Source of the DNA: Betaproteobacteria bacterium Ga0077527
GTDB lineage: Bacteria > Pseudomonadota > Gammaproteobacteria > Burkholderiales > SG8-41
Reading direction: 5' to 3'
DNA: 64,000 nt
Assembly: GCA_001464815.1 (NCBI GenBank)
Contig: LNDW01000020.1
Coordinates: 279,680 to 343,679, forward strand
Of this stretch, positions 9,628 to 19,337 are shown in pieces. Position 1 is the first letter of the stretch. Each line of letters opens with the position of its first letter. The position numbers and the translations under genes were made by a program. The notes beneath the pieces were generated by a model, which was not told where the DNA came from, ran no database searches, and worked only from the letters and a program-made list of their open reading frames with translations.

Positions 9628-10044
9628 TTGAACTCATCACTCGTCACTCATCGTTCAGCACTGCTTTTATTCGCCCACGGCGCACGCGACCCCGAATGGG
9701 CCGAACCGTTTCGCGACATCGCGCTGCAGGTCGAGGGTATGCGGCCCGATCTTGTGGTACGTCTGGCCTTCCTTGAATTCCAGGCGCCATCACTGCCCGA
9801 GGCCATTTCAGCGCTGGTCGCCGAGGGCCATCACGAGATCCGTGTCGCCCCCCTGTTCATGGCGCAGGGCGGCCACCTCAAGAAGGACGTGCCGGTGCTG
9901 CTCGACGGCATCCGCGCCAGCCATCCCGGCCTGCGCATCGAACTGCTGCAGGCCATCGGTGACGCACCGGAACTGCGCCAGGCGATCGCCCGCTGGCTGG
10001 TCCGTTCGTCGCCGCAATCGTCCACCCCCGGGAGCGGTGCATGA
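9628..10044 (+). CDS. CbiX/SirB-type sirohydrochlorin chelatase-like protein
   Basis: A 138-residue single-domain class II chelatase. LLLFAHGARDPEW holds the metal-site His near residue 17, and PLFMAQGGHLKKDVP the second His near residue 82. Relatives insert Co or Fe into sirohydrochlorin. The start is a TTG, supported by GGAG at 9618-9621 with 6-nt spacing and by the lack of any in-frame ATG before the conserved HGAR motif. No other siroheme or cobalamin gene is nearby. The stop overlaps the DUF192 start by 4 nt. Confidence 0.82.
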   Translation: MNSSLVTHRSALLLFAHGARDPEWAEPFRDIALQVEGMRPDLVVRLAFLEFQAPSLPEAISALVAEGHHEIRVAPLFMAQGGHLKKDVPVLLDGIRASHPGLRIELLQAIGDAPELRQAIARWLVRSSPQSSTPGSGA

Positions 10045-10493
10045 AACGCTGGATCGCATTGATGCTGCTGTGCTTCACCGCCGGCACCGCGCCGGCCCAA
10101 ACACCCTCGCAGAACCCGATGCCGGTGATGGAACTGCGCATCGGCAAGCACACACTGAATGCCGAAGTCGCCCACACCGAACCCGACCGCATGCAGGGTC
10201 TGATGCACCGGCGCATGCTGCCCGAGAATCGCGGCATGCTGTTCGTGTTCACCAACGTCGCACTGCACGGCATGTGGATGATGAACACGTACATCCCGCT
10301 GTCTGTGGCCTTTGTCGATGAATCGGGAACCATCATCAACATCGAGGACATGCAGCCACATACCCGTGATGCGCACAATGCGAAAAAACCGGTGCGTTAT
10401 GCGCTGGAAATGAACCAGGGCTGGTTCCGCAAACGCGGCATTGGCCCGGGCGCAAAGATCGAAGGCCTTGACAAGGCACCGGCACCGCGCTGA
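10041..10493 (+). CDS. Exported DUF192 family protein
   Basis: 150 residues with a clear Sec signal peptide (about residues 1-19, cleavage after TAPAQ) and one DUF192 domain: EPDRMQGLMHRRMLP, GMLFVF, MWMMNTYIPLSVAFVDE and the C-terminal ALEMNQGWF. The family is periplasmic or secreted and its function is unknown. The ATGA overlap with the chelatase gene suggests co-translation. It is terminated by a strong hairpin 37 nt downstream. Confidence 0.85.
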   Translation: MKRWIALMLLCFTAGTAPAQTPSQNPMPVMELRIGKHTLNAEVAHTEPDRMQGLMHRRMLPENRGMLFVFTNVALHGMWMMNTYIPLSVAFVDESGTIINIEDMQPHTRDAHNAKKPVRYALEMNQGWFRKRGIGPGAKIEGLDKAPAPR

Positions 10494-10530
10494 CCGGTGA
10501 TTGAAACAAACGCCGGTGCGGTTTCCGCAG

Positions 10531-10570
10531 GCGTAAAAAAACCCGGGGGGAAGCCCGGGTTTTTTTACGC
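10531..10570. terminator. Bidirectional terminator between convergent genes
   Basis: A 17-nt inverted repeat (10531-10547 with 10554-10570) with a GC stem core flanked by A and T runs. It serves both DUF192 (+) and the PuuD-like gene (-). Confidence 0.88.
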
Positions 10571-10596
10571 CCCTGTGAGGGTGCGGTGCCGCTGCC

Positions 10597-11181
10597 TCAG
10601 ATCGGGGTGTTCTGCTGCGCCACCATGCAGAACAGCATCGGGATCGACAGCATGGTGTTGGCGCGCGAGGTCAGCATTGCCAGACGCGCGGCTTTCGCCT
10701 TGGCATCCGCGTCAACCTGCACGATGCCCAATGCCTTTTTCTGGTTAGGCCAGATGATGAACCAGACGTTGAAGGCCATGATCAGCGCCAGCCACATACC
10801 GATGCCAATATAGACGTATCCCGGGCCAAACATCAGCGCCTTGCCCAGGTACTGGAACATGCTGGCTACGATGAGGCCGGTGACAACCGTGGCGAGCGCC
10901 GCCCAGCGAAACCAAAACAGTGCGGCCGGTGCGATCACCTTGCCGATTGCCGGCTTCTGCTCATCGGGAATTTTCGGCATCGAAGGAATCTGCACGAAGT
11001 TGAAGTAATAAAGCAGGCCGATCCACATGATGCCCGAAAGCACGTGCAGCCAGCGGAAAACGAAGGCCCACCAGGCATGGTCGCCGCCGCGGGCGCCGCC
11101 TCCGGTGGCGATGATGATCACGGCCAGAATCACAAACCCGGCCAGTACGGTGCGTCCCAAGGACTGGAATATGGCTCCCAT
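10597..11181 (-). CDS. PuuD-like integral membrane protein without cytochrome domain
   Basis: 194 residues with about five transmembrane segments and the landmarks HAWWAFVFRWLHVLSGIMWIG, YYFNFVQIPSMP, RWAALATVVTG and YVYIGIGMWLALIM, which match the membrane half of urate hydroxylase PuuD (DUF989). Full PuuD has a C-terminal cytochrome c domain with CxxCH. None is present here, so urate oxidation cannot be assumed. Conserved His residues in the helices suggest heme or metal binding. Many betaproteobacteria carry this short form. Transcribed alone, convergent with DUF192. Confidence 0.7.
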   Translation of the reverse strand: MGAIFQSLGRTVLAGFVILAVIIIATGGGARGGDHAWWAFVFRWLHVLSGIMWIGLLYYFNFVQIPSMPKIPDEQKPAIGKVIAPAALFWFRWAALATVVTGLIVASMFQYLGKALMFGPGYVYIGIGMWLALIMAFNVWFIIWPNQKKALGIVQVDADAKAKAARLAMLTSRANTMLSIPMLFCMVAQQNTPI

Positions 11182-11290
11182 CGGTTTTCTCCTCTTGCGA
11201 TTGCGCTGCTAATGTTGAACGACCCGGGATCCGGGAAAAACTGGCCGGAAGTCTACCACGCCGGGGCAGCGCCGGCCTGAAGACGGGGAC

Positions 11291-12259
11291 TCAGGCCGCT
11301 GCGAGGCTGCCGGTCTCGACGGCAGCGATTGCCTTCGCCTGATTCAGATCCTGCGCATAGCCGCAACCATAAAGACAGCAGGCAATCTGGTTGGCGATCG
11401 GTGCCGGCATCGGTATGCGGCCTTCGAGTACGCCACTGATCCAGTGCGCGGTGGCCTTGAGATCCTGCGCCGCGGGCAGCGGATGCGCGCAGCGCGCGGT
11501 GGCTTCCGCCTCGAACAGCAGTTTGACACGGCCTTCACTGACCAGCGTCATCGCCGGCCGGCGCTCGGCATCAATCACCGCATCGGCATCGGCTGACTCA
11601 AAAATCAGCGCCGTCGAGCCGCTGTCGCAGAGTAATTCGAGCAGCACCTCCGACTCTTCGGCATTCACCGCTGGGAGCAGTTGCAGCGCATTGCCGCCAA
11701 AAGGATCGGCAAGCCGCGCCAGCAACTTCGCAAGTGCACCGCCGCCAAGACGAGCGCGAAGCGCGAGCAGATTGGCCAACGCCGGCGAGATCGCGCCGGT
11801 GGGCACGAAGGCGGTTCGGCCCGAGGCCAGCACCTGCTGCGCCTGGGCGAGGCTCGCCACCGGCATCACACCGAGTTCGCGGAACAGATAGGCCGATGAC
11901 ACACTGGCTCCGCCGCTCAGCGCGCCGTGTGCCAACACCGGAATGCCCAGGCGCTGCAGGCTCAATGCGAGCAGCGGGGCCAGATTGGGATGACTGCGCG
12001 CGGTGCCGTACGCCGGCATCAGCACCGGCCGCCACTGCAAAGCCGGCAACTGAGCCTGGAAGACGCGTGAGCCCAGCGCCGAAAGGGCGCCGTGCAACTC
12101 GTTGCGGCTGACCGGGCGCTGTTGCAGCAGGGCGAGCAGCGCACCCGTCTCCAGTTCGGGCATGCCGCCGTCAAACACCGCTGAAAACAGCGTCTCCGCT
12201 TCCTGTTCCGACAGGGCCTGGCCTTCGGCCAGCCAGTCGATCATCTGCACCCAGTTCAT
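11291..12259 (-). CDS. ybiB: YbiB/TrpD2-family DNA-binding protein
   Basis: 322 residues with the anthranilate phosphoribosyltransferase fold: an N-terminal helical bundle (LSEQEAETLFSAVFDG; ETGALLALLQQR), then a Gly-rich catalytic-like domain (LAHGALSGGASVSSAY, FVPTGAISPAL). This matches the TrpD2/YbiB group, which shares the fold but is reported to bind nucleic acid instead of making tryptophan. The TrpD PRPP-binding signature GTGGD is replaced by HGALSGGAS, and no trp gene is nearby, so a biosynthetic TrpD is unlikely. A 230-nt gap to the next gene upstream shows nothing clear. Confidence 0.78.
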   Translation of the reverse strand: MNWVQMIDWLAEGQALSEQEAETLFSAVFDGGMPELETGALLALLQQRPVSRNELHGALSALGSRVFQAQLPALQWRPVLMPAYGTARSHPNLAPLLALSLQRLGIPVLAHGALSGGASVSSAYLFRELGVMPVASLAQAQQVLASGRTAFVPTGAISPALANLLALRARLGGGALAKLLARLADPFGGNALQLLPAVNAEESEVLLELLCDSGSTALIFESADADAVIDAERRPAMTLVSEGRVKLLFEAEATARCAHPLPAAQDLKATAHWISGVLEGRIPMPAPIANQIACCLYGCGYAQDLNQAKAIAAVETGSLAAA

Positions 12260-12489
12260 AAGTCCGACCTCGCTGCCCGGATTGCCGGGCGGGAATTGCC
12301 TGAATCACTGAGCAACCCCCGTGCCATCCGCATCAGCGGCGCAACCAGAGGAGAAAGCGGGGCCACATCACGAAGAATTGCCACGCCACGGTGCACGTCA
12401 GTCTGCTGTCGCTTTATTTTGGTGCCGCGGCAACACCGCGCACACAATTGCTGCACCGCATCGAAAAATCGCGACGGCAGCACCCCTGC

Positions 12490-13230
12490 TCAACGCAGGG
12501 TCCGTGTCAACGGTACAAAACGCACATCCAGCACCTTGCGCCGTGTCACCGTTCCACGACTGTCCTTGCTGATCACAAACAGGGACTGCACGGCATCCGG
12601 CGCACCAACCGGAATCACCAGGCGTCCGCCGGGCCGCAGTTGATCGATCAACGGTTGCGGCACCTCGGGCGCCGCGGCAGTGACCATGATCGCGTCGAAC
12701 GGCGCCTCATCGGGCCAGCCGGCGTAACCGTCGCCAATCCGCGTATGGATATTGCGATAACCCGCGGCGCCGAGGGCGCGCGCCGCTTCGCGCGCAAGCG
12801 GCTCGACGATCTCGATGCTGTACACCGCGCGCACCAGCTCACCGAGCACTGCTGCCTGATAACCCGATCCGGTACCGACCTCGAGCACCTTGTCGCCGGG
12901 TTGCGTGTTGAGCAGGTCGGTCATCAGCGCGACAATGAAAGGCTGCGAGATGGTCTGGCCGCGGCCAATCACGAGCGGACGATTGTCGTAAGCCTCGGCG
13001 ACAAGTGCCTGCGGCACATAACGCTCGCGCTCTACACGGCGCAGCGCGGCGACCACCCTCGGATCGAGCACGCTGCGGCCGGTCTCACGCGCGGTTTCGC
13101 GGGCGAGGTGCTCGATTTCGGCAATCATGCGGTTGCGGCGCTGCGTATTGTCATCAGCGGCAGCACTCATGACGGCTCCAAGCCATAGCAGGGCCAGCAA
13201 AACGAAAAAACGGTAAAAGAAAAAGGGCAT
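12490..13230 (-). CDS. pcm: Protein-L-isoaspartate O-methyltransferase, exported form
   Basis: PCMT repairs isoaspartyl damage by methylating the abnormal side-chain carboxylate with SAM. Motif I VLEVGTGSGYQAAVL, the pre-motif GRGQTISQPFIVALM and post-motif RPGGRLVIPVG are complete. The start at 13230 gives an N terminus MPFFFYRFFVLLALLWLGAV ending SAAA, a typical Sec signal, so the product appears periplasmic. Exported PCMT variants exist in Gram-negatives, though SAM supply outside the cytoplasm is unexplained. It has 246 residues, longer than cytosolic PCMT (about 210) by the leader. Confidence 0.88.
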   Translation of the reverse strand: MPFFFYRFFVLLALLWLGAVMSAAADDNTQRRNRMIAEIEHLARETARETGRSVLDPRVVAALRRVERERYVPQALVAEAYDNRPLVIGRGQTISQPFIVALMTDLLNTQPGDKVLEVGTGSGYQAAVLGELVRAVYSIEIVEPLAREAARALGAAGYRNIHTRIGDGYAGWPDEAPFDAIMVTAAAPEVPQPLIDQLRPGGRLVIPVGAPDAVQSLFVISKDSRGTVTRRKVLDVRFVPLTRTLR

Positions 13231-13291
13231 ACCGTTTCCAGTATGCCCCTCACGATGCGGCCGCGGCAATGCGGCTGCCCGCTTCAGTCCA

Positions 13292-13687
13292 TCAGCCTTT
13301 CAGGCAACTGCTCATGAACTTCTTGCGGTCATCGCCCGACTTGCCTTCGGCCTTGGCACTGCAGTCCTTCATGCGCTGCTGCTGCTTTTTCTGCGCTTCG
13401 CTCGGCTCTTTCTTGCCATCGTCGCCCTTCAGGCAGCTGCTCATGAACGACTTGCGTTCATCGCCGGTCTTGCCTTCGGCTTTGTCGTTGCAGGACTTCA
13501 TGCGCTCCTGCTGTTTCTTCTGCGCTTCGCTGGGTTCTTTTTTTGGCTTCTCGGCAGCTTTCTCGGCTTTCTTTTCAGCAGCAGGTGCGCCTTTTTTCGC
13601 TTCGCCTTTCGGGTCGGCTTTTTCAGCAGCGTAGGCACCCGACACGGCAAACAGCGCGCAGAACAGGGCGGTGATCAGTTGTTTCAT
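13292..13687 (-). CDS. psiF: PsiF repeat protein (phosphate-starvation-inducible type)
   Basis: 131 residues. Signal peptide MKQLITALFCALFAVSGAYA, then a Lys/Ala/Glu-rich linker (about residues 21-50) and two tandem PsiF repeats, each with EPSEAQKKQQxRM, a Cys, KAEGK and FMSSCLKG, so two Cys per repeat. A small periplasmic protein of unknown mechanism; Escherichia coli psiF is Pho-regulated. The start at 13687 follows a GGAGTC site. An AT-rich dispersed repeat sits 24 nt upstream, where a promoter would lie. No convincing Pho box was identified by eye. Confidence 0.85.
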   Translation of the reverse strand: MKQLITALFCALFAVSGAYAAEKADPKGEAKKGAPAAEKKAEKAAEKPKKEPSEAQKKQQERMKSCNDKAEGKTGDERKSFMSSCLKGDDGKKEPSEAQKKQQQRMKDCSAKAEGKSGDDRKKFMSSCLKG

Positions 13688-13705
13688 CTGGGACTCCTCG
13701 TAAAT

Positions 13706-13730
13706 TATTAAATAAAAACAATGACTTATG
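13706..13730 (+). repeat. AT-rich dispersed repeat, copy 2
   Basis: Reads AATAAAAACAATGACTTAT. It lies just upstream of psiF, in the likely promoter region and in opposite orientation to the gene. Confidence 0.7.
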
Positions 13731-13844
13731 TTATTTCTTATGGGGATCATCAAGGCCCGCCGGTTTGTTGCGGCGACCCCGGCCTGACAGCGACATTAAC
13801 GCCGGCCGGTTGCGTGCGGATGACAGCGGGATGAGCGCAGGGCT

Positions 13845-14858
13845 TCAGCCAGCCTGCAGCGCGAAGGTTTCAGCGAGCAGTCCGTAGGAGCGCAACCGCG
13901 ACTCATAGTCACCGGTGATGGTGATCACCATCAGTTCGTCGGCCTCGAATTGCGCCTGCACTTCAAGCAGGCGCTCGCGCACTTCGCCGGGCGTGCCCAG
14001 CACCACACGGCGGCGGTGATGACGGATGCGTGCGCGGTCGGCATCGGTGTAGGGATAACGCTCCGCTTCTTCCAGTGTCGGCACCGGCTGGTTGACCCCG
14101 TAATCCATGTTCAGCCGCCGCAGATCAACACTCTGCGCCAGGCGCTCGGCCTGCGCACGGGTCTCGGCACAAATCACAAACACGCAGACCATCGCCTGCG
14201 GCAGCGGCTCGCGTGGTGAAGGCTGGTAACGGCGGCGAAAATCGCGCGTCACGCCATCACCGCCCTGCGCGCTGATGAAATGGGCGAAGGCAAAACGCTG
14301 CCCGAGTTCCGCAGCCAGCGCGCCGCTGTAGTCCGATGAACCAAGCAGCCAGATCTGCGGCGCACCCGGTCCCATCGGCTGCGCCTTCACTTTGGCGAAG
14401 GGATGGTTGCCCGGAATTTCGTCATTCAGATAGGCATCGAGGAAACGCACCTGGTCGGGAAAATCATCGGCGGAAGGGTAACGCCCCTCCCCCATCGCCA
14501 TCGCGGTGGCCTGGTCACCGCCGGGCGCACGGCCGATGCCGAGGTCGATGCGTCCCGGAAACAGCGCCTCGAGCATGCGGAACTGCTCGGCGATTTTCAG
14601 CGGGCTGTAGTACGGCAGCAGCACACCGCCGGTGCCGACACGGATTTTTGAGGTCACCGAGGCGATGCGGGTGATCAGGATTTCCGGGCAGGGATCGGCC
14701 AGCGCCATGATCGAGTGATGCTCGGCACACCAGTACCGGTGATAACCCCAGGCTTCCGCCTGCTGCGCCAGGCGCAGCGTCTGCGCGATGGCTTCACGCG
14801 GCGTGGTGCCGCTGATGATCGGCGACTGGTCGAGGACACTGAGTTTTGGTTTTGTCAT
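13845..14858 (-). CDS. LLM-class flavin-dependent oxidoreductase
   Basis: A 337-residue luciferase-like TIM-barrel monooxygenase. Visible motifs are LSVLDQSP at the N terminus, RYWCAEHHS near residue 42, VGTGGVLLPYYSPLKIAEQF, PGRIDLGIGRAPGG and PQIWLLGSSDYSG, matching the group related to alkanal monooxygenase (YhbW-like). These enzymes use reduced FMN; the substrate is unknown. No flavin reductase is adjacent. A large CACAGAG inverted repeat separates it from the HDAC-like gene upstream on the same strand. Confidence 0.87.
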   Translation of the reverse strand: MTKPKLSVLDQSPIISGTTPREAIAQTLRLAQQAEAWGYHRYWCAEHHSIMALADPCPEILITRIASVTSKIRVGTGGVLLPYYSPLKIAEQFRMLEALFPGRIDLGIGRAPGGDQATAMAMGEGRYPSADDFPDQVRFLDAYLNDEIPGNHPFAKVKAQPMGPGAPQIWLLGSSDYSGALAAELGQRFAFAHFISAQGGDGVTRDFRRRYQPSPREPLPQAMVCVFVICAETRAQAERLAQSVDLRRLNMDYGVNQPVPTLEEAERYPYTDADRARIRHHRRRVVLGTPGEVRERLLEVQAQFEADELMVITITGDYESRLRSYGLLAETFALQAG

Positions 14859-14886
14859 GAAAGATCAAGGTCAAGGTCAAAGGCTT

Positions 14887-15048
14887 CAGCCACAGAGGGC
14901 ACAGAGAATCTCGATGCCCCCTTGAGGGGTACACAGAGGAAAGCAAAATCAAGGCAAGTGCATGATGGAAAGCCGATTTCAAGGATTCTGGTTTTTCTCT
15001 GTGCTCTCTGTGCACCCCTCAAGGGGGTATCGAGAACCCCTGTGGCTG
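14887..15048. repeat. CACAGAG-type inverted repeat, copy A
   Basis: Two arms of about 55 nt (14887-14943 and 14995-15048) start with CAGCCACAG, share TCGAT(A/G)CCCCCTTGAGGGG and CACAGAG units, and flank a 50-nt loop. It could fold into one large hairpin in the transcript joining the HDAC-like and LLM genes. Confidence 0.75.
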
Positions 15049-15065
15049 CCTTTGATTTTCCGCTT

Positions 15066-16019
15066 TTAATCCGAACCACGGATAAAGGCATCAAGCACGC
15101 CGCACCAGCCCAGCGCGAGGTTTTTCCGGTTATAACCGCCACCGCCAAACCCCATGATGCGCCCGCCGCACAACTCGTTGGCGATCACGCACAGCCGGCG
15201 CGCGGCGTGGGCATGCGCTCCGGGGGTGTACTGCAGATGCGCCAGCGGATCGCCGGCAATGCTGTCGGCACCGGCCTGGAGCAGGATGAAGTCGGGTTTG
15301 TGCCCGCGCAGATGCGCCTCGACCCGCTCCCAGGCCGCCATGAATTCCTTGTCGCCGGAAGCCGGCTCCATCGGAATATTGAGCTTGAGCCCGGCGCCGG
15401 CACCCTTGCCGCACTCGGTGGCCGCACCGGTGCCGGGATACAGGTAACGCCCGTCCTCATGGATGTCGGCGTAAATGAAATCGGGATCGGACTCGTACGG
15501 GTAATACAGCCCGTCGCCGTGATGCACGTCGATATCGACATAGGCCACCCGCTGCACACCGTACTGCGAACGCAGGGTGTCAATGACCACACCGCAGTCG
15601 TTGAACACACAAAAGCCCGCCGCACGCTCGCGCGCCGCATGATGCAAGCCGCCAATCGGCTGGAAGGTGCGCAGCACCTCGCCCGCCATGATGCGGTGCA
15701 GGCCGTCCAGCGCGGCGCCGACCACATGGGCCGAAGCCTCGTAAACACCGGAGAAAGCCGGCGTGTCGCCATGGTCAATCAGGCCATAACCACGGTCGGA
15801 AAGCTGGTGCACGCGTTCGACATGCGCCTCGTCGTGAAAACGGCCAATCTCTTCCGCACTTGCCGCACGCGAACCGCAGACCTCGGCGGACTTGTCGAGT
15901 TTCTGCCCGGTGGCCTCACGCCAGAACGCATCCTGGCGGTCGGGACCCCAGGGATGGCCATCGGGAAAACCGTAGCTGCCCAGGGCTTGGTCGACGTACA
16001 GCGCGACTTCATGCTTCAT
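15066..16019 (-). CDS. Histone-deacetylase-family (AcuC/acetylpolyamine amidohydrolase-like) protein
   Basis: 317-residue zinc-dependent deacetylase fold. GGLHHAARERAAGFCVFND carries the catalytic His pair, DIDVHHGDG the first Zn ligands Asp and His, LLQAGADSIAGDPL the second Asp ligand, and GGGGYN the active-site Gly loop. Bacterial members deacetylate polyamines, acetoin-pathway proteins or small amides; the substrate cannot be assigned. The gene lies between two CACAGAG inverted repeats and may be co-transcribed with the LLM oxidoreductase downstream. Confidence 0.88.
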   Translation of the reverse strand: MKHEVALYVDQALGSYGFPDGHPWGPDRQDAFWREATGQKLDKSAEVCGSRAASAEEIGRFHDEAHVERVHQLSDRGYGLIDHGDTPAFSGVYEASAHVVGAALDGLHRIMAGEVLRTFQPIGGLHHAARERAAGFCVFNDCGVVIDTLRSQYGVQRVAYVDIDVHHGDGLYYPYESDPDFIYADIHEDGRYLYPGTGAATECGKGAGAGLKLNIPMEPASGDKEFMAAWERVEAHLRGHKPDFILLQAGADSIAGDPLAHLQYTPGAHAHAARRLCVIANELCGGRIMGFGGGGYNRKNLALGWCGVLDAFIRGSD

Positions 16020-16050
16020 GTGGACTCCTTGAACACTTCAAAAGCATTTT

Positions 16051-16191
16051 AGCCACAGAGGACACAGAGAGCACAGAGAAAAACCATCGAGGCTTTTGCA
16101 GTGTGGGTGCGATCAGCCACCACCGAAACCCACTTTCGCTGAAGCCCGGACAAACATAGAAAGCTCTGTGCTCTCTGTGTCCTCTGTGGCT
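16051..16191. repeat. CACAGAG-type inverted repeat, copy B
   Basis: Perfect 28-nt inverted arms (16051-16078 and 16164-16191) beginning AGCCACAGAGGACACAGAG, with an 85-nt loop. Lies between PA0069-family and HDAC-like genes. Confidence 0.85.
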
Positions 16192-16215
16192 GCCTTTGAC
16201 CTTGAGACCTTGCCT

Positions 16216-17319
16216 TTAAAACAACCGCCCCTGCACCGCAGCCCCCGGCACCCGGAACAGCGCCGTGTTGCGGTGCATGCCCTCGCCGCGCCGCGCCTGG
16301 TTGAGCCCGGCCTTTTTGCAGGCGATGTCAAAACGCCGTCCGATCAGCTGCGACAGTTCACCTTCACCGCGCATGCGGCTGCCGAATTCAGGATCGTTGT
16401 CGCGGCCACCGCGAAGCTGGTGCACGCGGCTCATCACATGCGCCGCTTTCAGCGGGTAATGCCGCTCCAGCCAGTCGCGGAACAATTGCTTTACCTCATA
16501 GGGCAGGCGCATCAGTATCCACGCCGCGCGCTGCGCGCCATGTCCCGCCGCTGCGGCAACAATCGCTTCAATCTCGTGGTCATTCAAAAAGGGCACCACC
16601 GGCGCCACCATCACCCCGGCGGGAATGCCGGCTTGAGACAAGGCACGCACCGCCTGCAGCCTTCTTGCCGGCGCGGTGCAGCGCGGCTCCATGCGTCGCG
16701 CGAGTTGGTGATCCAGCGTGGTCACCGAAACAAAAACCTCGGCCAGCCCCAGCTCCGCCATCGGCGCGAGGATGTCGATGTCGCGCTCAACCATCGCATT
16801 CTTGGTGACGATGCCCACCGGCTGGTTGAATTCCGCGCAGACCTCGAGAATGCCGCGGGTGATGCGCCGCTCACGCTCCGCCGGCTGGTAAGGATCGGTA
16901 TTGGCGCCGAGCGCGATCAGTTCACAGCGATAACCCGGCCTGGACAGTTCCGCGCGCAGCAGGGCTGCCGCGTTGACCTTGGCGAAGATGCGGGTTTCAA
17001 AATCCACACCCGGCGACAGGTTGCGATAGGCGTGGCTGGGGCGCGCATAACAATAGATGCAACCGTGCTCGCAACCCTGGTAGGGATTGATCGACTGCGT
17101 GAAAGGAATGTCCGGCGAATCGTTGCGGCTGAGGATGGATTTGGCGTGTTCGTCGGTGACCACGGTCTTGAGCGCCGCCGGCTCCGCTTCCATCCCTGTC
17201 TGCCAGCCGTCGTCAAAAGCCTCGCGCTCCACCTGCTCGAAACGTCCCTCGGGGTTGACGCCCGCACCACGGCCCTTGTGCGCATCGGCATGTTTGCCCG
17301 ACAGCGTGCGCAAGGCCAT
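16216..17319 (-). CDS. PA0069-family radical SAM protein (SplB-like)
   Basis: 367 residues with the cluster-binding CEHGCIYCYARP near residue 94 (CxxxCxxC), followed by the TIM-barrel strands LIALGANTDPYQPAER and VGIVTKNAMVERD and a C-terminal FGSRMRGEG region. The family is related to spore photoproduct lyase-type radical SAM enzymes and is of unknown substrate. The upstream neighbour's stop at 17321 is only 1 nt from this start, so the two are surely co-transcribed. Confidence 0.86.
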   Translation of the reverse strand: MALRTLSGKHADAHKGRGAGVNPEGRFEQVEREAFDDGWQTGMEAEPAALKTVVTDEHAKSILSRNDSPDIPFTQSINPYQGCEHGCIYCYARPSHAYRNLSPGVDFETRIFAKVNAAALLRAELSRPGYRCELIALGANTDPYQPAERERRITRGILEVCAEFNQPVGIVTKNAMVERDIDILAPMAELGLAEVFVSVTTLDHQLARRMEPRCTAPARRLQAVRALSQAGIPAGVMVAPVVPFLNDHEIEAIVAAAAGHGAQRAAWILMRLPYEVKQLFRDWLERHYPLKAAHVMSRVHQLRGGRDNDPEFGSRMRGEGELSQLIGRRFDIACKKAGLNQARRGEGMHRNTALFRVPGAAVQGRLF

Positions 17320-17320
17320 G

Positions 17321-18310
17321 CTACTCGGACCGGTAAGCGTGCGTGGTCATCAGCTCGAACACCTTGCGCCGTTTGCCGTCGGTGCCCTTGCCGGTGACTT
17401 CGGTTTGCACCACCGCGACCAGCCGGCCGTGGTGCACCACCTTGGACCGCAGCTTCAGCGCGCGGCCTTCGCCGGGGCTGATGTACCAGGACGACAGTGC
17501 AGTGAGCTGCCAGTGGTCATTAAGTGCAGCGACCGCGTTCTCCGCGGCGAGACCGAGCAGGATGCCGCCCTGCACATGGCCGACACGGTTGCCGATATGC
17601 GGGCCGTTTTTTACTGCAGAGGACGCACCACCTGCGACGTGTTTTGCCTTTACACCCCAGAAATCCTGGATGAAGGCACCGCCATGTTCACGCACATGCT
17701 GCAGCGATACATCGGCTGCGGCGAGCACTTTTTTCTCATCGGGACGGAGCTTGCCGCCGGGAATTTCCGGCGTCGGATTTTCGCCGCGGCGGCGGTGCGG
17801 CACCGGATGCAGCTCCACACCCTTGGGGGGTTTCAGCACCATGAAGGTCGCCGCGCCATTACACACCAGCCCCGCATCATTGCGGATCGCCACCGTGCTC
17901 GCACCCTGTTTTCCGGCCGCACCTTCGATGAAGCCATGCATCACGCCACGCGCATGCAGGCGGCCGGTGCCGGCGACACCGGTGAACTGCAGGTTCATCG
18001 TCACCGTCGCCAACCGCGTCTTCGGATCAAGGCCCGCACGCACCGCGCCGGCCATCGCGAGGTCGGCAAGAATCGCAAACCCGGAAAGACTCAGCTGGCC
18101 ATCGGCCGCCATGCAGTGCGGCAGCACATCCACCGACAGCGCGGTGTGATCGGTGCTGACATGGTCGTACGACAGGTCGAGAAAATTGCCGGCGAAGTGA
18201 TAACCGGGTTCGCGGTTCAAGGCGATGCCGCGCAGGATCTGGCGGCGGATGGCATCAAGGGTGGCGTCGTCAGTGGCGGGTGCAACAGCAGTCTTCAGGT
18301 GTGTATCCAT
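17321..18310 (-). CDS. Tandem hotdog-fold (PaaI-type) thioesterase-like protein
   Basis: 329 residues. Two hotdog-like halves can be seen: GQLSLSGFAILADLAMAGAV near residue 93 and GHVQGGILLGLAAENAVAAL near residue 245, both with the Gly/Ala helix of PaaI-type acyl-CoA thioesterases, each followed by a beta strand with conserved aromatic and Thr residues (TVTMNLQF; ALSSWYISP). The reaction is probably hydrolysis of an acyl thioester, but the substrate is unknown and no catalytic residue is certain. It directly precedes the PA0069 radical SAM gene. Could be annotated only as hypothetical elsewhere. Confidence 0.6.
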   Translation of the reverse strand: MDTHLKTAVAPATDDATLDAIRRQILRGIALNREPGYHFAGNFLDLSYDHVSTDHTALSVDVLPHCMAADGQLSLSGFAILADLAMAGAVRAGLDPKTRLATVTMNLQFTGVAGTGRLHARGVMHGFIEGAAGKQGASTVAIRNDAGLVCNGAATFMVLKPPKGVELHPVPHRRRGENPTPEIPGGKLRPDEKKVLAAADVSLQHVREHGGAFIQDFWGVKAKHVAGGASSAVKNGPHIGNRVGHVQGGILLGLAAENAVAALNDHWQLTALSSWYISPGEGRALKLRSKVVHHGRLVAVVQTEVTGKGTDGKRRKVFELMTTHAYRSE

Positions 18311-18371
18311 ACAGCGATTGTAACAAGCACCCGGCGCCGGCCTGGTGTCAGGCTACAACCCGGGGAATTAT

Positions 18372-18394
18372 CATAAGTTATTGTTTTTAATAAA
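18372..18394 (-). repeat. AT-rich dispersed repeat, copy 3
   Basis: On the minus strand reads TTAAAAACAATAACTTATGA. Located 28 nt after the DUF2520 stop and upstream of the thioesterase-like gene. Confidence 0.7.
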
Positions 18395-18421
18395 TATATT
18401 TAAGGGCGGTCAATTCAAGCA

Positions 18422-19318
<897 letters not shown>

Positions 19319-19337
19319 GGTGGCACCGCTGCGCCTG

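Noticed and set aside
10597..11181. Full urate oxidase PuuD
   Set aside because: No cytochrome c CxxCH domain and no purine catabolism genes nearby, so only the membrane-half family is claimed.
11291..12259. TrpD anthranilate phosphoribosyltransferase
   Set aside because: The GTGGD PRPP signature is replaced and no trp gene is near; the YbiB/TrpD2 group fits better.
14715..16052. Long plus-strand open frame of 445 codons across the HDAC-like gene
   Set aside because: It is the antisense shadow of two well-supported minus-strand genes (LLM oxidoreductase and HDAC-like); low-complexity His/Arg-rich translation with no domain.
14887..16191. CACAGAG units as a possible CRISPR array
   Set aside because: Units are inverted arms with irregular spacing, no regular repeat-spacer pattern and no cas gene.
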